A stretch of 64,000 nucleotides of DNA from Chloroflexota bacterium (GTDB taxonomy: Bacteria > Chloroflexota > Limnocylindria > QHBO01). This document shows positions 16,758 to 24,654 of the stretch, piece by piece. Within the stretch, counting starts at the first letter, position 1. Each line of letters begins with the position of its first letter. The notes beneath the pieces were generated by a model. It had not been told where the DNA came from. It searched no databases and saw only the letters and a program-made list of their open reading frames with translations. A program made the translations under genes and the position numbers. The stretch spans positions 186,001 through 250,000 of the forward strand of contig JBBDXT010000007.1 in the NCBI GenBank assembly GCA_040902225.1. Direction: 5' to 3'.

Positions 16758-17315
16758 GTGATCATCAAGACGGAGCGCCGGACGCCCCCGGACCGGCGCC
16801 AGGTGGCCGACCCGTTTGCGCCGGAGCGCCCGACGGGCGACCGCCGCACCATGTGCTGGGAGGTCGAGAACTGTACCCTCACCATTCGCTACCGCTGCCC
16901 CGCCTTCATCCTGCGGCGGCCGTGCTGGGAGCTCTGGGCAGTGGAGGGCGTGGGTCCGGCGCGCGCCTGCTGCCACAACGAGATCGACTGTGAGCCTGGT
17001 CGCTGCGCCATCGCCGAGAAGCGCTTCGCCGCGACGGCCGAGCCGCTCACCGTCCACGTCGGACGGCGGGGAGTCCCCCTCGGTTACGGCAAGCCTCGGC
17101 GTCACTCCTGCCCCCACTTCTACCTGACCCACGGCTCGAAGGGTCGCGTCGGCACCGATTCGCCCGGCGTCCTGCGCATGCTGATGAAGCAGGAGGGGGT
17201 GGTGAACCGATGCGAGCTGCGCGGCGGCGTCCACCTGGACGCCAGTTACGTGAGCGACCTGTGCATGACCGGCCAGTATCACGACTGCGTCTTCTACGAG
17301 GACGAGGGGGCCTGA
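16758..17315 (+). CDS. Cys-rich protein with two-CW-like motif, first gene of folate operon
   Basis: A 185-residue protein with about a dozen cysteines. The first group (CWEVENC, then C near residue 47, then CWE) matches the spacing of the small two-CW domain; later cysteines occur as ACC, DCEPGRC, SC, RC, LC and DC. The pattern suggests metal or Fe-S binding, but no classical cluster motif is complete. A TAGACT box 6 nt before the GTG predicts a leaderless mRNA. The stop overlaps a likely CTG start of folC as CTGA. A link to folate metabolism is only positional. Confidence 0.6.
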   Translation: MIIKTERRTPPDRRQVADPFAPERPTGDRRTMCWEVENCTLTIRYRCPAFILRRPCWELWAVEGVGPARACCHNEIDCEPGRCAIAEKRFAATAEPLTVHVGRRGVPLGYGKPRRHSCPHFYLTHGSKGRVGTDSPGVLRMLMKQEGVVNRCELRGGVHLDASYVSDLCMTGQYHDCVFYEDEGA

Positions 17316-18658
17316 GCGCGTCCGCCGATCTGGACTACGACGGGGCGGTGGCCGCCCTGCGCAGCCGGGGCCGTTTTGGGATCAGCCTGGGCCTGACCCG
17401 GATCGCGGCGCTCCTCGATGAGCTCGGCAACCCGCAGCGACGGCTGCGCGGAGCGCTGGTCGGCGGCACCAACGGCAAGGGCAGTGTCGTTGCCCTGGCG
17501 CGATCCGTGCTGCAGGAGGCGGGCCTACGGATCGGCACCATGCCAAAGCCCCACCTGGTCAGCTACCGCGAGCGGATCGCCATCGACGGCCGGCCGATCA
17601 GCCGAGAGCGGTTCGCCGCCGCCCTGGAGGCGGTCACGCCGGCGATTGCGCGGGTGACGGCTCGCCTCGGACCACCGACCGAATTCGAGGTGCTGACCGC
17701 GGCCGCATTCCGGGAGCTGGCCAACGCGGGGGTCGACCTCGCCCTGGTGGAGGTGGGGCTGGGAGGGCGGCTCGACGCAACCAATGTCCTGGATCCCGGG
17801 GTGGCGGTGATCGCCAACGTTCAGCACGATCACGAGCGTCTGCTGGGATCAACCCTGGCTGCCATCGGCGCCGAGAAGGCGGCCATCATCAAGCCCGGCA
17901 ACCTGGCGGTGACCGGCGCGCGCGGACGCGGGCTTCGGCCGATCCTTGCCCGCTGCGTCGATGTCGGCGCTTCGCTGCGTCGAGCCGGCCCTCGGCAGCC
18001 GTATGACGCCGCTCTCCGGGAGGCCGGCTGGGACGGGATTATCGTCGAGGCGACACGAGGGCCCGGCGGCCCGCTGCCGGGCCTGCGTATCGGGCTGCTG
18101 GGGAGCCACCAGGCCGCCAACGCCGCGGTGGCGCTCGGCCTGCTCGACGCCCTGGTCGAGGACGCGGTCAGGAAGGGCATGGTGCTGGCGGTGGACGAGG
18201 GGGCGATTCGGCGAGGCTTTGCGGCCGCCCGCTGGCCGGGCCGGCTCGAGCTGCTCAGGGAGACGGCCTTCGGTCCCGTGCTCCTCGACGGTGCACACAA
18301 CCCGGCTGGCGCGCGCGCCCTGGCTCGCGCGCTCGGCGAGCTGGATCTGCGCCGCTTCCCGATGGTCTTCGGCGCGATGCGCGGCAAGCGGGTGGCGGCA
18401 GTCCTGCGCGCGCTGGCACCGCTCGATCCTCGGCCGGTCTTCACCCGCGTCGAGGACGCCGGCGCGATCCCGGCCGAGGAGCTGCTCGGGCGCTGGCGGA
18501 GCCTTGGCGGACACGGACGGACCGCGGCGAGCCCCGAGGCGGCCCTCCGGCTGGCAGCCGATCTTCGCCGCTCCGCGGAGCAACCCGTCCTCGTCGCCGG
18601 GTCGCTCTACCTCGTGGGCGCGGTGCGTGGGATGCTGCGCGGCGGGGGGGACCCGTGA
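17312..18658 (+). CDS. folC: Folylpolyglutamate synthase / dihydrofolate synthase
   Basis: FolC adds glutamate to (dihydro)folate or dihydropteroate. The Mur-ligase ATP loop GGTNGKGSV, the LVEVGLGGRLDATN segment, HDH-like QHDHERLLG and the C-terminal LDGAHNPAGARAL are all present over ~448 residues. There is no ATG/GTG/TTG between the upstream gene and the conserved N-terminus except GTG at 17348. CTG at 17312 overlaps the preceding TGA as CTGA and has a GAGG/GGGGG ribosome site, the same arrangement seen at nuoC. The stop overlaps folP as GTGA. The start is therefore uncertain, the function is not. Confidence 0.9.
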   Translation: MSASADLDYDGAVAALRSRGRFGISLGLTRIAALLDELGNPQRRLRGALVGGTNGKGSVVALARSVLQEAGLRIGTMPKPHLVSYRERIAIDGRPISRERFAAALEAVTPAIARVTARLGPPTEFEVLTAAAFRELANAGVDLALVEVGLGGRLDATNVLDPGVAVIANVQHDHERLLGSTLAAIGAEKAAIIKPGNLAVTGARGRGLRPILARCVDVGASLRRAGPRQPYDAALREAGWDGIIVEATRGPGGPLPGLRIGLLGSHQAANAAVALGLLDALVEDAVRKGMVLAVDEGAIRRGFAAARWPGRLELLRETAFGPVLLDGAHNPAGARALARALGELDLRRFPMVFGAMRGKRVAAVLRALAPLDPRPVFTRVEDAGAIPAEELLGRWRSLGGHGRTAASPEAALRLAADLRRSAEQPVLVAGSLYLVGAVRGMLRGGGDP

Positions 18659-19509
18659 TCGACCTCTCGTGGGGCGAACGCACCTACGTGATGGGCATCA
18701 TCAACGTCACCGCCGACTCATTCAGCGGAGACGGCATCGCCACGCCCGGCCGCAGCGAGGCGGAGATCGTTGGTGCGGCGCTTGAGCAGGCACGCAGTTT
18801 CGTGGCGGCCGGTGCGCAGCTCCTCGATGTCGGCGCCGAATCCTCCCGGCCGGCGCAGTTCTACGGTGAGCACGCATCGGTCTCCGCCGAAGAGGAGGCC
18901 GCGCTGGCCGTCCCGGTGGTGGCAGCGCTGGCAGTGAAGCTTGGCGATCGCGCCAGCGTGAGCATCGATACGACCAAGGGCTCGGTGGCTCGCGAGGCGC
19001 TGGCGGCAGGCGCCACCATGGTCAATGACGTGTGGGCGGGCCGCCGCGACCCGGACACGGTGGCCGCCGCCGCCGAAACCGGCGCCCACCTGGTCCTGAT
19101 GCACAACAAGGATCTGGCCGAGTACCCCGCCGGCGTGTTCGACGAGGTGGTGTCGTGGCTTCGGGCCGCCATCGAGGACGCCATCGCCGCCGGTGTCCAG
19201 CGAGAGCGGCTGATCGTCGACCCGGGGATCGGCTTCGGCAAGACACCCGCCCATTCGATCGAGATCCTGCATCGGCTGGCGGAGCTCAAGGAGGCGCTGG
19301 GCGGGCTCCCGCTGCTGGTCGGCACGAGTCGCAAGCAAGTCATCGGCGAGCTGCTGGGTGGCGCCTCGCCGGACCAGCGGCTGGAGGGAACGGCCGCCAG
19401 CGTCGCGCTGGCCATTGCCGCCGGCGTAGACATCGTTCGCGTCCACGACGTGGAGGCGATGATGAAGACGGTGCGCGTGTCGGACGGGATCGTGAGGTGG
19501 CGACCATGA
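18655..19509 (+). CDS. folP: Dihydropteroate synthase
   Basis: The 284-residue TIM-barrel enzyme condenses p-aminobenzoate with dihydropterin pyrophosphate. Signatures are MGIINVTADSFSGDG at the N-terminus, LLDVGAESSRP, SIDTTKG, NDVWAG, DPGIGFGKT and GTSRKQ, all in order. GTG at 18655 overlaps the folC stop and the TGA overlaps the folB ATG, so folC-folP-folB are translationally coupled. Confidence 0.95.
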   Translation: MIDLSWGERTYVMGIINVTADSFSGDGIATPGRSEAEIVGAALEQARSFVAAGAQLLDVGAESSRPAQFYGEHASVSAEEEAALAVPVVAALAVKLGDRASVSIDTTKGSVAREALAAGATMVNDVWAGRRDPDTVAAAAETGAHLVLMHNKDLAEYPAGVFDEVVSWLRAAIEDAIAAGVQRERLIVDPGIGFGKTPAHSIEILHRLAELKEALGGLPLLVGTSRKQVIGELLGGASPDQRLEGTAASVALAIAAGVDIVRVHDVEAMMKTVRVSDGIVRWRP

Positions 19510-19871
19510 GCGACCGGATCACGCTGCGCGGGATGCAGTTCATGGGCCGCCACGGCGTTGCAGCCGAGGAGCGCGCGGAGCCGCAGCCGTTCGAGGTCGA
19601 CCTGGTGCTGCGCCTTGACCTGTCCGGGCCCGCCGAGACCGATGACCTGGCCGACACGATCAACTATTCAACCCTCTTCAAGCTGGCGGGCCAGGTGGTC
19701 GAGGGGCGATCGTTCCAGCTGCTCGAGGCGTTGGCCGGGGCGATCGCCGACGCCGTGCTCGCAGCGCATCCGGTCGACGACGTGGAGGTTCGCGTCCGCA
19801 AGCCAAAGGCCCCGTTGCCCGGGGCCTTTGAGGCGGTGGAGGTTCGGATTCGCCGCCGACGCGGTGCTTAA
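19506..19871 (+). CDS. folB: Dihydroneopterin aldolase
   Basis: The 121-residue protein carries out the aldol cleavage giving 6-hydroxymethyl-dihydropterin. It has the typical start RITLRGMQFMGRHGVAAEER, the YSTLF substrate loop, a Glu in FQLLEALA and the closing VRVRKPKAPLPG. The ATG overlaps the folP stop (ATGA). Its stop shares the palindrome TTAA with the stop of the convergent htrA gene. An antisense hairpin lies inside its 3' end (19805-19829). No folK is present after it. Confidence 0.92.
   Translation: MSDRITLRGMQFMGRHGVAAEERAEPQPFEVDLVLRLDLSGPAETDDLADTINYSTLFKLAGQVVEGRSFQLLEALAGAIADAVLAAHPVDDVEVRVRKPKAPLPGAFEAVEVRIRRRRGA
19805..19829 (-). terminator. Hairpin inside folB, possible terminator of htrA
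   Basis: AAAGGCCCC and GGGGCCTTT form a perfect 9-bp stem around a 7-nt loop. On the minus strand it lies ~40 nt after the htrA stop and ends in TTT, so it could end the htrA transcript while being coding sequence for folB. Confidence 0.4.
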
Positions 19872-21148
19872 GGCGTCTGCGGGAGCGTCCCAAGCGTCAC
19901 GCTGATCTCCAGCGTTTGCCCATCTCGGACCACGCTGAGGGTCACCTTGTCGCCGGGTACGTGGGGCAGGATGCGAGTCGACAGGTCGTGGTCCGCGTCG
20001 ACCGCGTCGCCATCGACCGCCACCACGATGTCACCCTCGGCCAGGCCGGCCTTATCCGCGGGGCTCCCCGCGAAGATCGCCGGATCCCCATTGGCGGGCT
20101 TGTCGATGAGCACGCCATGGTCGACCGCGAGCCCGAGATCCTTGGCGACCTGCGGGTCCACCAGCTTGTAGAAGACGCCGATCCAGGGCCGCGCGAGCGG
20201 CTCGCCGGCCAGCGCCAGCTCGACGATGGGCCGCGCTACGCTGATCGGGATCGCGAAGCCGATCCCTTGAGCGTCCTGGTTGACCGCGGTGTTGATGCCG
20301 ATCACCTGCCCGGCGCTGTTGATCAGCGGCCCGCCCGAGTTGCCGGGGTTGATGGCGGCATCGGTCTGGATCAGGTTGTTCAGCTGCTCGGACGAGCTGC
20401 CGGTGGAGTCACCCGCCTGGATCTGCCGACCCAGCCCGGAGACGACGCCGGTGGTGACCGTGTTCTCGAAGTTTCCAAGCGGGTTGCCGATGGCGATCGC
20501 CAGTTGCCCCAGCTGGAGCTCTTCGCTCGACCCGAGGGTGGCGACCGGCAGCCCGGTGGCATCGATCTTGACGATGGCCAGGTCGGTCAGCGTATCGATG
20601 CCATACACGCGACCGCTGAAGACGCGACTGTCGTTCAGCTGGACGCTGATCTCATCGGCGCCGTCGACGACGTGCTTGTTGGTGAGGATCCACCCGTTCG
20701 AGTCGAAGATGAACCCGGAGCCGGTCCCGTTCGCGCCGCCGATGACTCCCCCGTTGCTGCGCGACTCGATGACGACCACGGCAGGCATCACACGCGCGAC
20801 GGCCGTGATGACCGCGCTCGATTCGTCGATGTGCACCTGGCTCACGGAGCTGCCGGTCGGCGCATTCGTCACGCCACCCGAGCTGGGCCGCAGGAGGTTC
20901 GCCACGGCCGCGGCCGAGAGGGAGCCGGAGACGATCGCCGTCACCAGCGCGATGGTCATGACCGGGACGACGCCCAGGCTGCGCCGCTCCCGGGGTTGGG
21001 TCTGCTGGGCCGACGCCCGCGACCAGGCCGGGTTGTCCCAGGTTGGTCGTGTCGGCTGGCTCGGTGGGGGCCCGTAGCGCTGGACCTCGGGTTCAGAGGG
21101 CTGGGCGTCGGGGTCGTCTTGATCGATCATCTCTCGTTTCGTGCTCAC
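19868..21148 (-). CDS. HtrA/DegP-type membrane-anchored serine protease with PDZ domain
   Basis: The 426-residue protein has a disordered acidic/Pro-rich cytosolic N-terminus, one TM helix (~62-84), a trypsin-like domain with the triad His (TNKHVV), Asp (TDLAIVKI) and Ser (GNSGGPL), and one PDZ domain (~325-420). It should act outside the membrane as a quality-control protease. The start is a GTG. The next genes downstream of its start are the two-component system at 21223-23388 on the same strand, a common pairing for envelope stress, though a 74-bp gap separates them. Confidence 0.93.
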   Translation of the reverse strand: MSTKREMIDQDDPDAQPSEPEVQRYGPPPSQPTRPTWDNPAWSRASAQQTQPRERRSLGVVPVMTIALVTAIVSGSLSAAAVANLLRPSSGGVTNAPTGSSVSQVHIDESSAVITAVARVMPAVVVIESRSNGGVIGGANGTGSGFIFDSNGWILTNKHVVDGADEISVQLNDSRVFSGRVYGIDTLTDLAIVKIDATGLPVATLGSSEELQLGQLAIAIGNPLGNFENTVTTGVVSGLGRQIQAGDSTGSSSEQLNNLIQTDAAINPGNSGGPLINSAGQVIGINTAVNQDAQGIGFAIPISVARPIVELALAGEPLARPWIGVFYKLVDPQVAKDLGLAVDHGVLIDKPANGDPAIFAGSPADKAGLAEGDIVVAVDGDAVDADHDLSTRILPHVPGDKVTLSVVRDGQTLEISVTLGTLPQTP

Positions 21149-21222
21149 TGCTTACGTATCGGGGGCGTCACGGCGATCCTGCGCCGCATGGGTTGCGGCC
21201 GTACGCAGCAGGGCGTGAAGTT

Positions 21223-22677
21223 TCATTGACCTTGCTGGACCGTCGCGGTGCGTGGCAGGCGCACGGTGAATGACGATCCCTCGCCGATCGCGCTGGCAAC
21301 CTCGATCTGCCCGGCGTGCATCTCGACGATCGATCGCGCGATCGCCAATCCCAGCCCGCTGCCGGAGGCTCGCGCATCGCCGACATTCGTGCCGCGGAAG
21401 AAGCGTTCGAAGACGTGGGGAAGCTCCGATGCGAGGATGCCCGGCCCCGAGTCGCGGACCTCGAGCACGGCACCCTCCGGTTCATCGGTGAGCGTGACCC
21501 GTACCTGTCCGCCCCGCGGGGTGAACTTCAGGCCATTGCCGACGAGGTTGCTCAGCAGCTGCACGATGCGCTCGCGGTCGAACGGCAGCATCACCGGTGC
21601 CGGTGGAACCTCGCTCAACAGCGACACGCCGCGCTGCTCGGCCAGCTCGGCGTGCGCTTCGACCACGGAGCGCATCGGGTCGCGCAGATCGCCCGGTCGC
21701 ACGTCGAGTGGGAAGATCCCCGCGTCGATGCGCGACAGGTCGAGCAGGTTGGTGCTCATCCAGTCCAGCCGGCTGATCTGCTCGCTCGAGCGATCGAGGA
21801 ACTCGCGCCGCGTGGCCTCGTCCACCTGGCCGTCTCGCTGGAGCTCGGTGAAGGCCCGCAGCGCGGCGATCGGCGTGCGCAGCTCGTGCGACACGTCGGC
21901 CACGAACTCGCGGAGCCGATCGCGATCGGCCTCCAGCATGCGCAGCGATTCGGAGAGGCGATCCGCCATCACGTTGAACTGCCGGGCCAGGTCGTCGATC
22001 TCGACGATGTCGGAGCGAGGCGCCCGTTCGTCCAGCTCTCCCTGAGCCAGGCGGCTCGAGGCGCGCCGCAGGCGCGCCAGCGGGGTCGTCATGCGCCTGG
22101 CGACGAGGGCGCCCAGGACCATTGACACGGCCAGCGCGATGACCCCCGCGAAGATGAGCGTGCCGCGCACGCTGTCGAGCGTCGCCAGCCGGCTGGTGTA
22201 CGGCTCCGAAACAATGATCGTGAGCCTGATCGGTTCGGGAAGGCCGCCCAGGTCCCTGAACGTCTGCGTGACGCCCTGGTCGGCAACAGCCGGATCCGGC
22301 CGAAGACCCTGCGAGCGCAGCTCGGTGTCGGTGGCGTCGTCAGGCGAGGCGCTCGCCGCCAGCGACCCATCGGCATTGAAGATCGAGACGGTGCCCTGCG
22401 CAAGCGTGTTGGCAGCCGTCCGGGCCATCGGGAGCAGGAACTGCGTGTTGCGGAGCTCCGGTGTGCCGAGAACCTCCGGCGGCACTCTCGAGGCGTTGTC
22501 CTCGATGAGCAGGGCCGTCGCGGCCGCGGCGATCCTGGCACGCGTCTCGGCCTGGCTCACGAAGAGGCCGGGTAGGATCTGGTTCAGCGTTGCACCGGAG
22601 ATGAGCAGGGCGATCAGCGCCACGCTGGCCAGCGCGATGACCAACCGCACGTTCAGGCGCTGCATCAGGCCGGCCAA
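21223..22677 (-). CDS. Sensor histidine kinase (HAMP-HisKA-HATPase)
   Basis: The 484-residue kinase has two TM helices (~8-30 and ~165-190) around a ~130-residue external sensor domain of no recognised family, then HAMP, a HisKA domain with VSHELRTP (phospho-acceptor His), and an HATPase with N box LSNLVGNGLKF and G boxes DSGPGI and GSGLGLAI. It begins 15 nt after the response regulator stop, so the two form an operon. The neighbouring HtrA protease suggests an envelope-related stimulus; this is inference. Confidence 0.93.
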   Translation of the reverse strand: MAGLMQRLNVRLVIALASVALIALLISGATLNQILPGLFVSQAETRARIAAAATALLIEDNASRVPPEVLGTPELRNTQFLLPMARTAANTLAQGTVSIFNADGSLAASASPDDATDTELRSQGLRPDPAVADQGVTQTFRDLGGLPEPIRLTIIVSEPYTSRLATLDSVRGTLIFAGVIALAVSMVLGALVARRMTTPLARLRRASSRLAQGELDERAPRSDIVEIDDLARQFNVMADRLSESLRMLEADRDRLREFVADVSHELRTPIAALRAFTELQRDGQVDEATRREFLDRSSEQISRLDWMSTNLLDLSRIDAGIFPLDVRPGDLRDPMRSVVEAHAELAEQRGVSLLSEVPPAPVMLPFDRERIVQLLSNLVGNGLKFTPRGGQVRVTLTDEPEGAVLEVRDSGPGILASELPHVFERFFRGTNVGDARASGSGLGLAIARSIVEMHAGQIEVASAIGEGSSFTVRLPRTATVQQGQ

Positions 22678-22692
22678 CCCCCAGTTGCGTGA

Positions 22693-23388
22693 TCAGTCTT
22701 CGCTGAATGCATACCCGACGCCCCTCACCGTCTTGATGAAGCGGGGCTGGGCGGGGTCCGGCTCGATCTTGTCGCGAATATGGCTGATGTGGACGTTGAT
22801 CGTCCGCTCGTCGGCCTCCAGGGCCTCGTAGTCGCGGACCAGCTCGAGCAGCTGCGTTCGGGTGTAGACGCGCCCCGGCTTGGTGGCCATGTGGCGGAGC
22901 AGGTCGAACTCGGTCGTGGTCAGGCTGATGCGCTCGTTGCCGCGGGTCACGCGCCTTCGTTCGAGGTCGATCACCAGGTCGCCGCGGCGCAGCGTGCGCC
23001 CGGTCTGCGTGTCGGCCAGCTCGCCGTAGGCGCGTCGCAGCAGCGCCTTGATGCGACTCACCAGCTCGCGGACGCTGAACGGCTTGACCAGGTAGTCATC
23101 GGCTCCAATCTCGAGCCCCACCACCTTGTCGACCTCATCGGCACGCGCCGTCAGGAAGAGGACCGGTGCGCGTGTCTCGCGGCGCAGCTGACGGCAGACC
23201 TCGAAGCCATCGATCCCGGGCAGCCGGACGTCGAGCAGGATCAGGTCGGGCGCAATGTCGGCGAACTGCTTCACCGCCTCCTCGCCCGTCCCGACGATGG
23301 CGGTGCTGTAGCCCTCGCGCTCGAGGGCAACCTGGACGCCCCGCGCCACCGCCGGCTCATCCTCGACGATCATGATCGTTCCAGCCAT
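22693..23388 (-). CDS. OmpR/PhoB-family response regulator
   Basis: The 231-residue regulator has a receiver domain (acidic VEDE near the start, phosphoryl Asp in LILLDVRLPG, Thr in FLTARA, Lys in DYLVKPF) and a C-terminal winged helix (SLTTTEFDLLRHMA, then ERTINVHISHIRDKIE). It controls transcription on phosphorylation by the adjacent kinase. TAGAAT ends 10 nt before the ATG, giving a leader of at most a few nucleotides. Confidence 0.95.
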   Translation of the reverse strand: MAGTIMIVEDEPAVARGVQVALEREGYSTAIVGTGEEAVKQFADIAPDLILLDVRLPGIDGFEVCRQLRRETRAPVLFLTARADEVDKVVGLEIGADDYLVKPFSVRELVSRIKALLRRAYGELADTQTGRTLRRGDLVIDLERRRVTRGNERISLTTTEFDLLRHMATKPGRVYTRTQLLELVRDYEALEADERTINVHISHIRDKIEPDPAQPRFIKTVRGVGYAFSED

Positions 23389-23398
23389 TCGGTCTGGG

Positions 23399-23404
23399 AT
23401 TCTA
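23399..23404 (-). promoter_or_regulatory. -10 hexamer TAGAAT of the response regulator gene
   Basis: TAGAAT on the minus strand ends 10 nt before the ATG at 23388; transcript start would fall within about 4 nt of the start codon. Confidence 0.4.
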
Positions 23405-23450
23405 GACCGATCCCCCGATGGGCCTCCTTGCCGCTCGATCGGCCCGCTGG

Positions 23451-23456
23451 TACGAT
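23451..23456 (+). promoter_or_regulatory. Extended -10 (TGG-TACGAT) of the L25 gene
   Basis: TGG followed by TACGAT lies 75 nt before the L25 ATG at 23532. It is back-to-back with the response-regulator promoter. Confidence 0.45.
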
Positions 23457-23531
23457 GCCGCCCCGCACAGCAATGTCGCCACCTTCGTCCGGCCGTGCCC
23501 GGCCCGAGCTATTCGAGGATCAGCCGCACCG

Positions 23532-24227
23532 ATGGACCTGGAGATCGCCGTCAACGCACGCGACGTGTACGGCAAGCAGAACAAGCGCCTGCGGACCACC
23601 GGCGTGGTGCCCGGCGTCCTGTTCGGCAAGACGACCGGCTCGATTCCGGTCCAGCTCGACGCGAAGGCGCTCGACGCCCTCTACCGCCAGGCGGGCCGCA
23701 CCAGCGTGGTCAAGGTCGCGGTCGACGGTGGCCAGCCGACGAGCGCGATCATCAAGGGGATCCAGCGCAACCCGCTCACCGGGAAGGCGCTGCACGTGGA
23801 CTTCTTCGCCGTCGACCTGACCCACGAGATGCTGGCCGACATCCCGCTCGTCTTCACCGGCACCTCACCGGCCGTCGACCTCGAGGGGGCGATCCTGTTC
23901 ACCTCGCTCGACCACCTCAAGGTGCGCGGCCTTCCCGGCGACCTGCCCCACGAGGTCGAGGTTGACCTCGCCCCGCTGGTCGACCTCGAGGCAACGATTC
24001 ATGTTCGCGACCTGGTGGTCGACGAGAAGGTGACCGTCATCAACGACCCCGATGAGCTGGTCGCCAAGGTCACCCCGCCGCGCGAGGAGGAGGTCATCGA
24101 GCCTGTCGTCGTCGAGGGCGAGGGCGAGGAAGGTGCCGAGGGCGAGGGCGAGGAGGGCGCCGAGGGCGAGGGTGCTGGGGAGGGCGCCTCAGCGACCGAC
24201 GAGGGCGACGAGGGCGACGAGAGCTAA
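23532..24227 (+). CDS. rplY: Ribosomal protein bL25 / general stress protein Ctc
   Basis: The 231-residue protein has the N-terminal L25 5S rRNA-binding domain (RDVYGKQNKRLRTTGVVPGVLFGK, ~10-95) and the CTC-type second beta domain (~100-190). The last ~45 residues are a repetitive Glu/Gly-rich acidic tail (EGEGEEGAEGEG units, encoded by imperfect 24-bp repeats), as in many high-GC relatives. ATG at 23532 is chosen because the L25 domain starts there; an upstream in-frame ATG at 23418 precedes the promoter. Confidence 0.93.
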   Translation: MDLEIAVNARDVYGKQNKRLRTTGVVPGVLFGKTTGSIPVQLDAKALDALYRQAGRTSVVKVAVDGGQPTSAIIKGIQRNPLTGKALHVDFFAVDLTHEMLADIPLVFTGTSPAVDLEGAILFTSLDHLKVRGLPGDLPHEVEVDLAPLVDLEATIHVRDLVVDEKVTVINDPDELVAKVTPPREEEVIEPVVVEGEGEEGAEGEGEEGAEGEGAGEGASATDEGDEGDES

Positions 24228-24654
24228 ATTACCCGGCCACACCGGTCCGGGCGAGCGGGCGGTTGAACCTCGGCGGGCGCAGTCCGCATGCCACGGCGGA
24301 CTTGCCGCGACGTGTCTGACCGCTTGCGACGTCGGTTTATGCGACCAGTGGATTCGAAATGACGCGTTCTGGCGCCTCATGCGTCGTTGCTAGTCCGGTT
24401 AGACATATCCGCCGTCAGGAGCGGACGCAATCTCCACCTTTCCGGGCTTGACCCGCATGGCTATAGTCGCACCGTCCGGCTCGCCTTTCGCGACGAGCGC
24501 TCCAGTGGTTCGGCGCGTCACGTCGCGCTCGCAGCAGGAAGGAGGCGACCCGCACCACGCCGGCGGCCTTTCGCCCAACACGTGACCTGACCTTCGCCCG
24601 CGCAGCGCGTGCCCGTCACGCCCGCGGCTTCGTCCCAAGGAGGAGAGGTTCCAC
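24228..24654 (+). other. 427-bp intergenic region before the permease gene
   Basis: No gene is supported here. Just after the L25 stop, CCCGG and CCGGG arms (24232-24251) could form a weak hairpin. GTCCGCTCC-type short inverted repeats occur near 24410-24425. A strong AAGGAGGAGAGG ribosome site ends the region. The length and small inverted repeats are compatible with a structured 5' leader, but I recognise no riboswitch family. Confidence 0.35.

Noticed and set aside
24100-24227. Imperfect tandem repeats at the L25 gene end
   Set aside because: Explained by the acidic Glu/Gly tail common to L25/Ctc proteins of high-GC bacteria.
24448-24467. TTGACC and TATAGT near each other as a possible promoter of the permease gene
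   Set aside because: The gap is 8 bp, far from the 16-18 bp needed; neither box has a partner at correct spacing.
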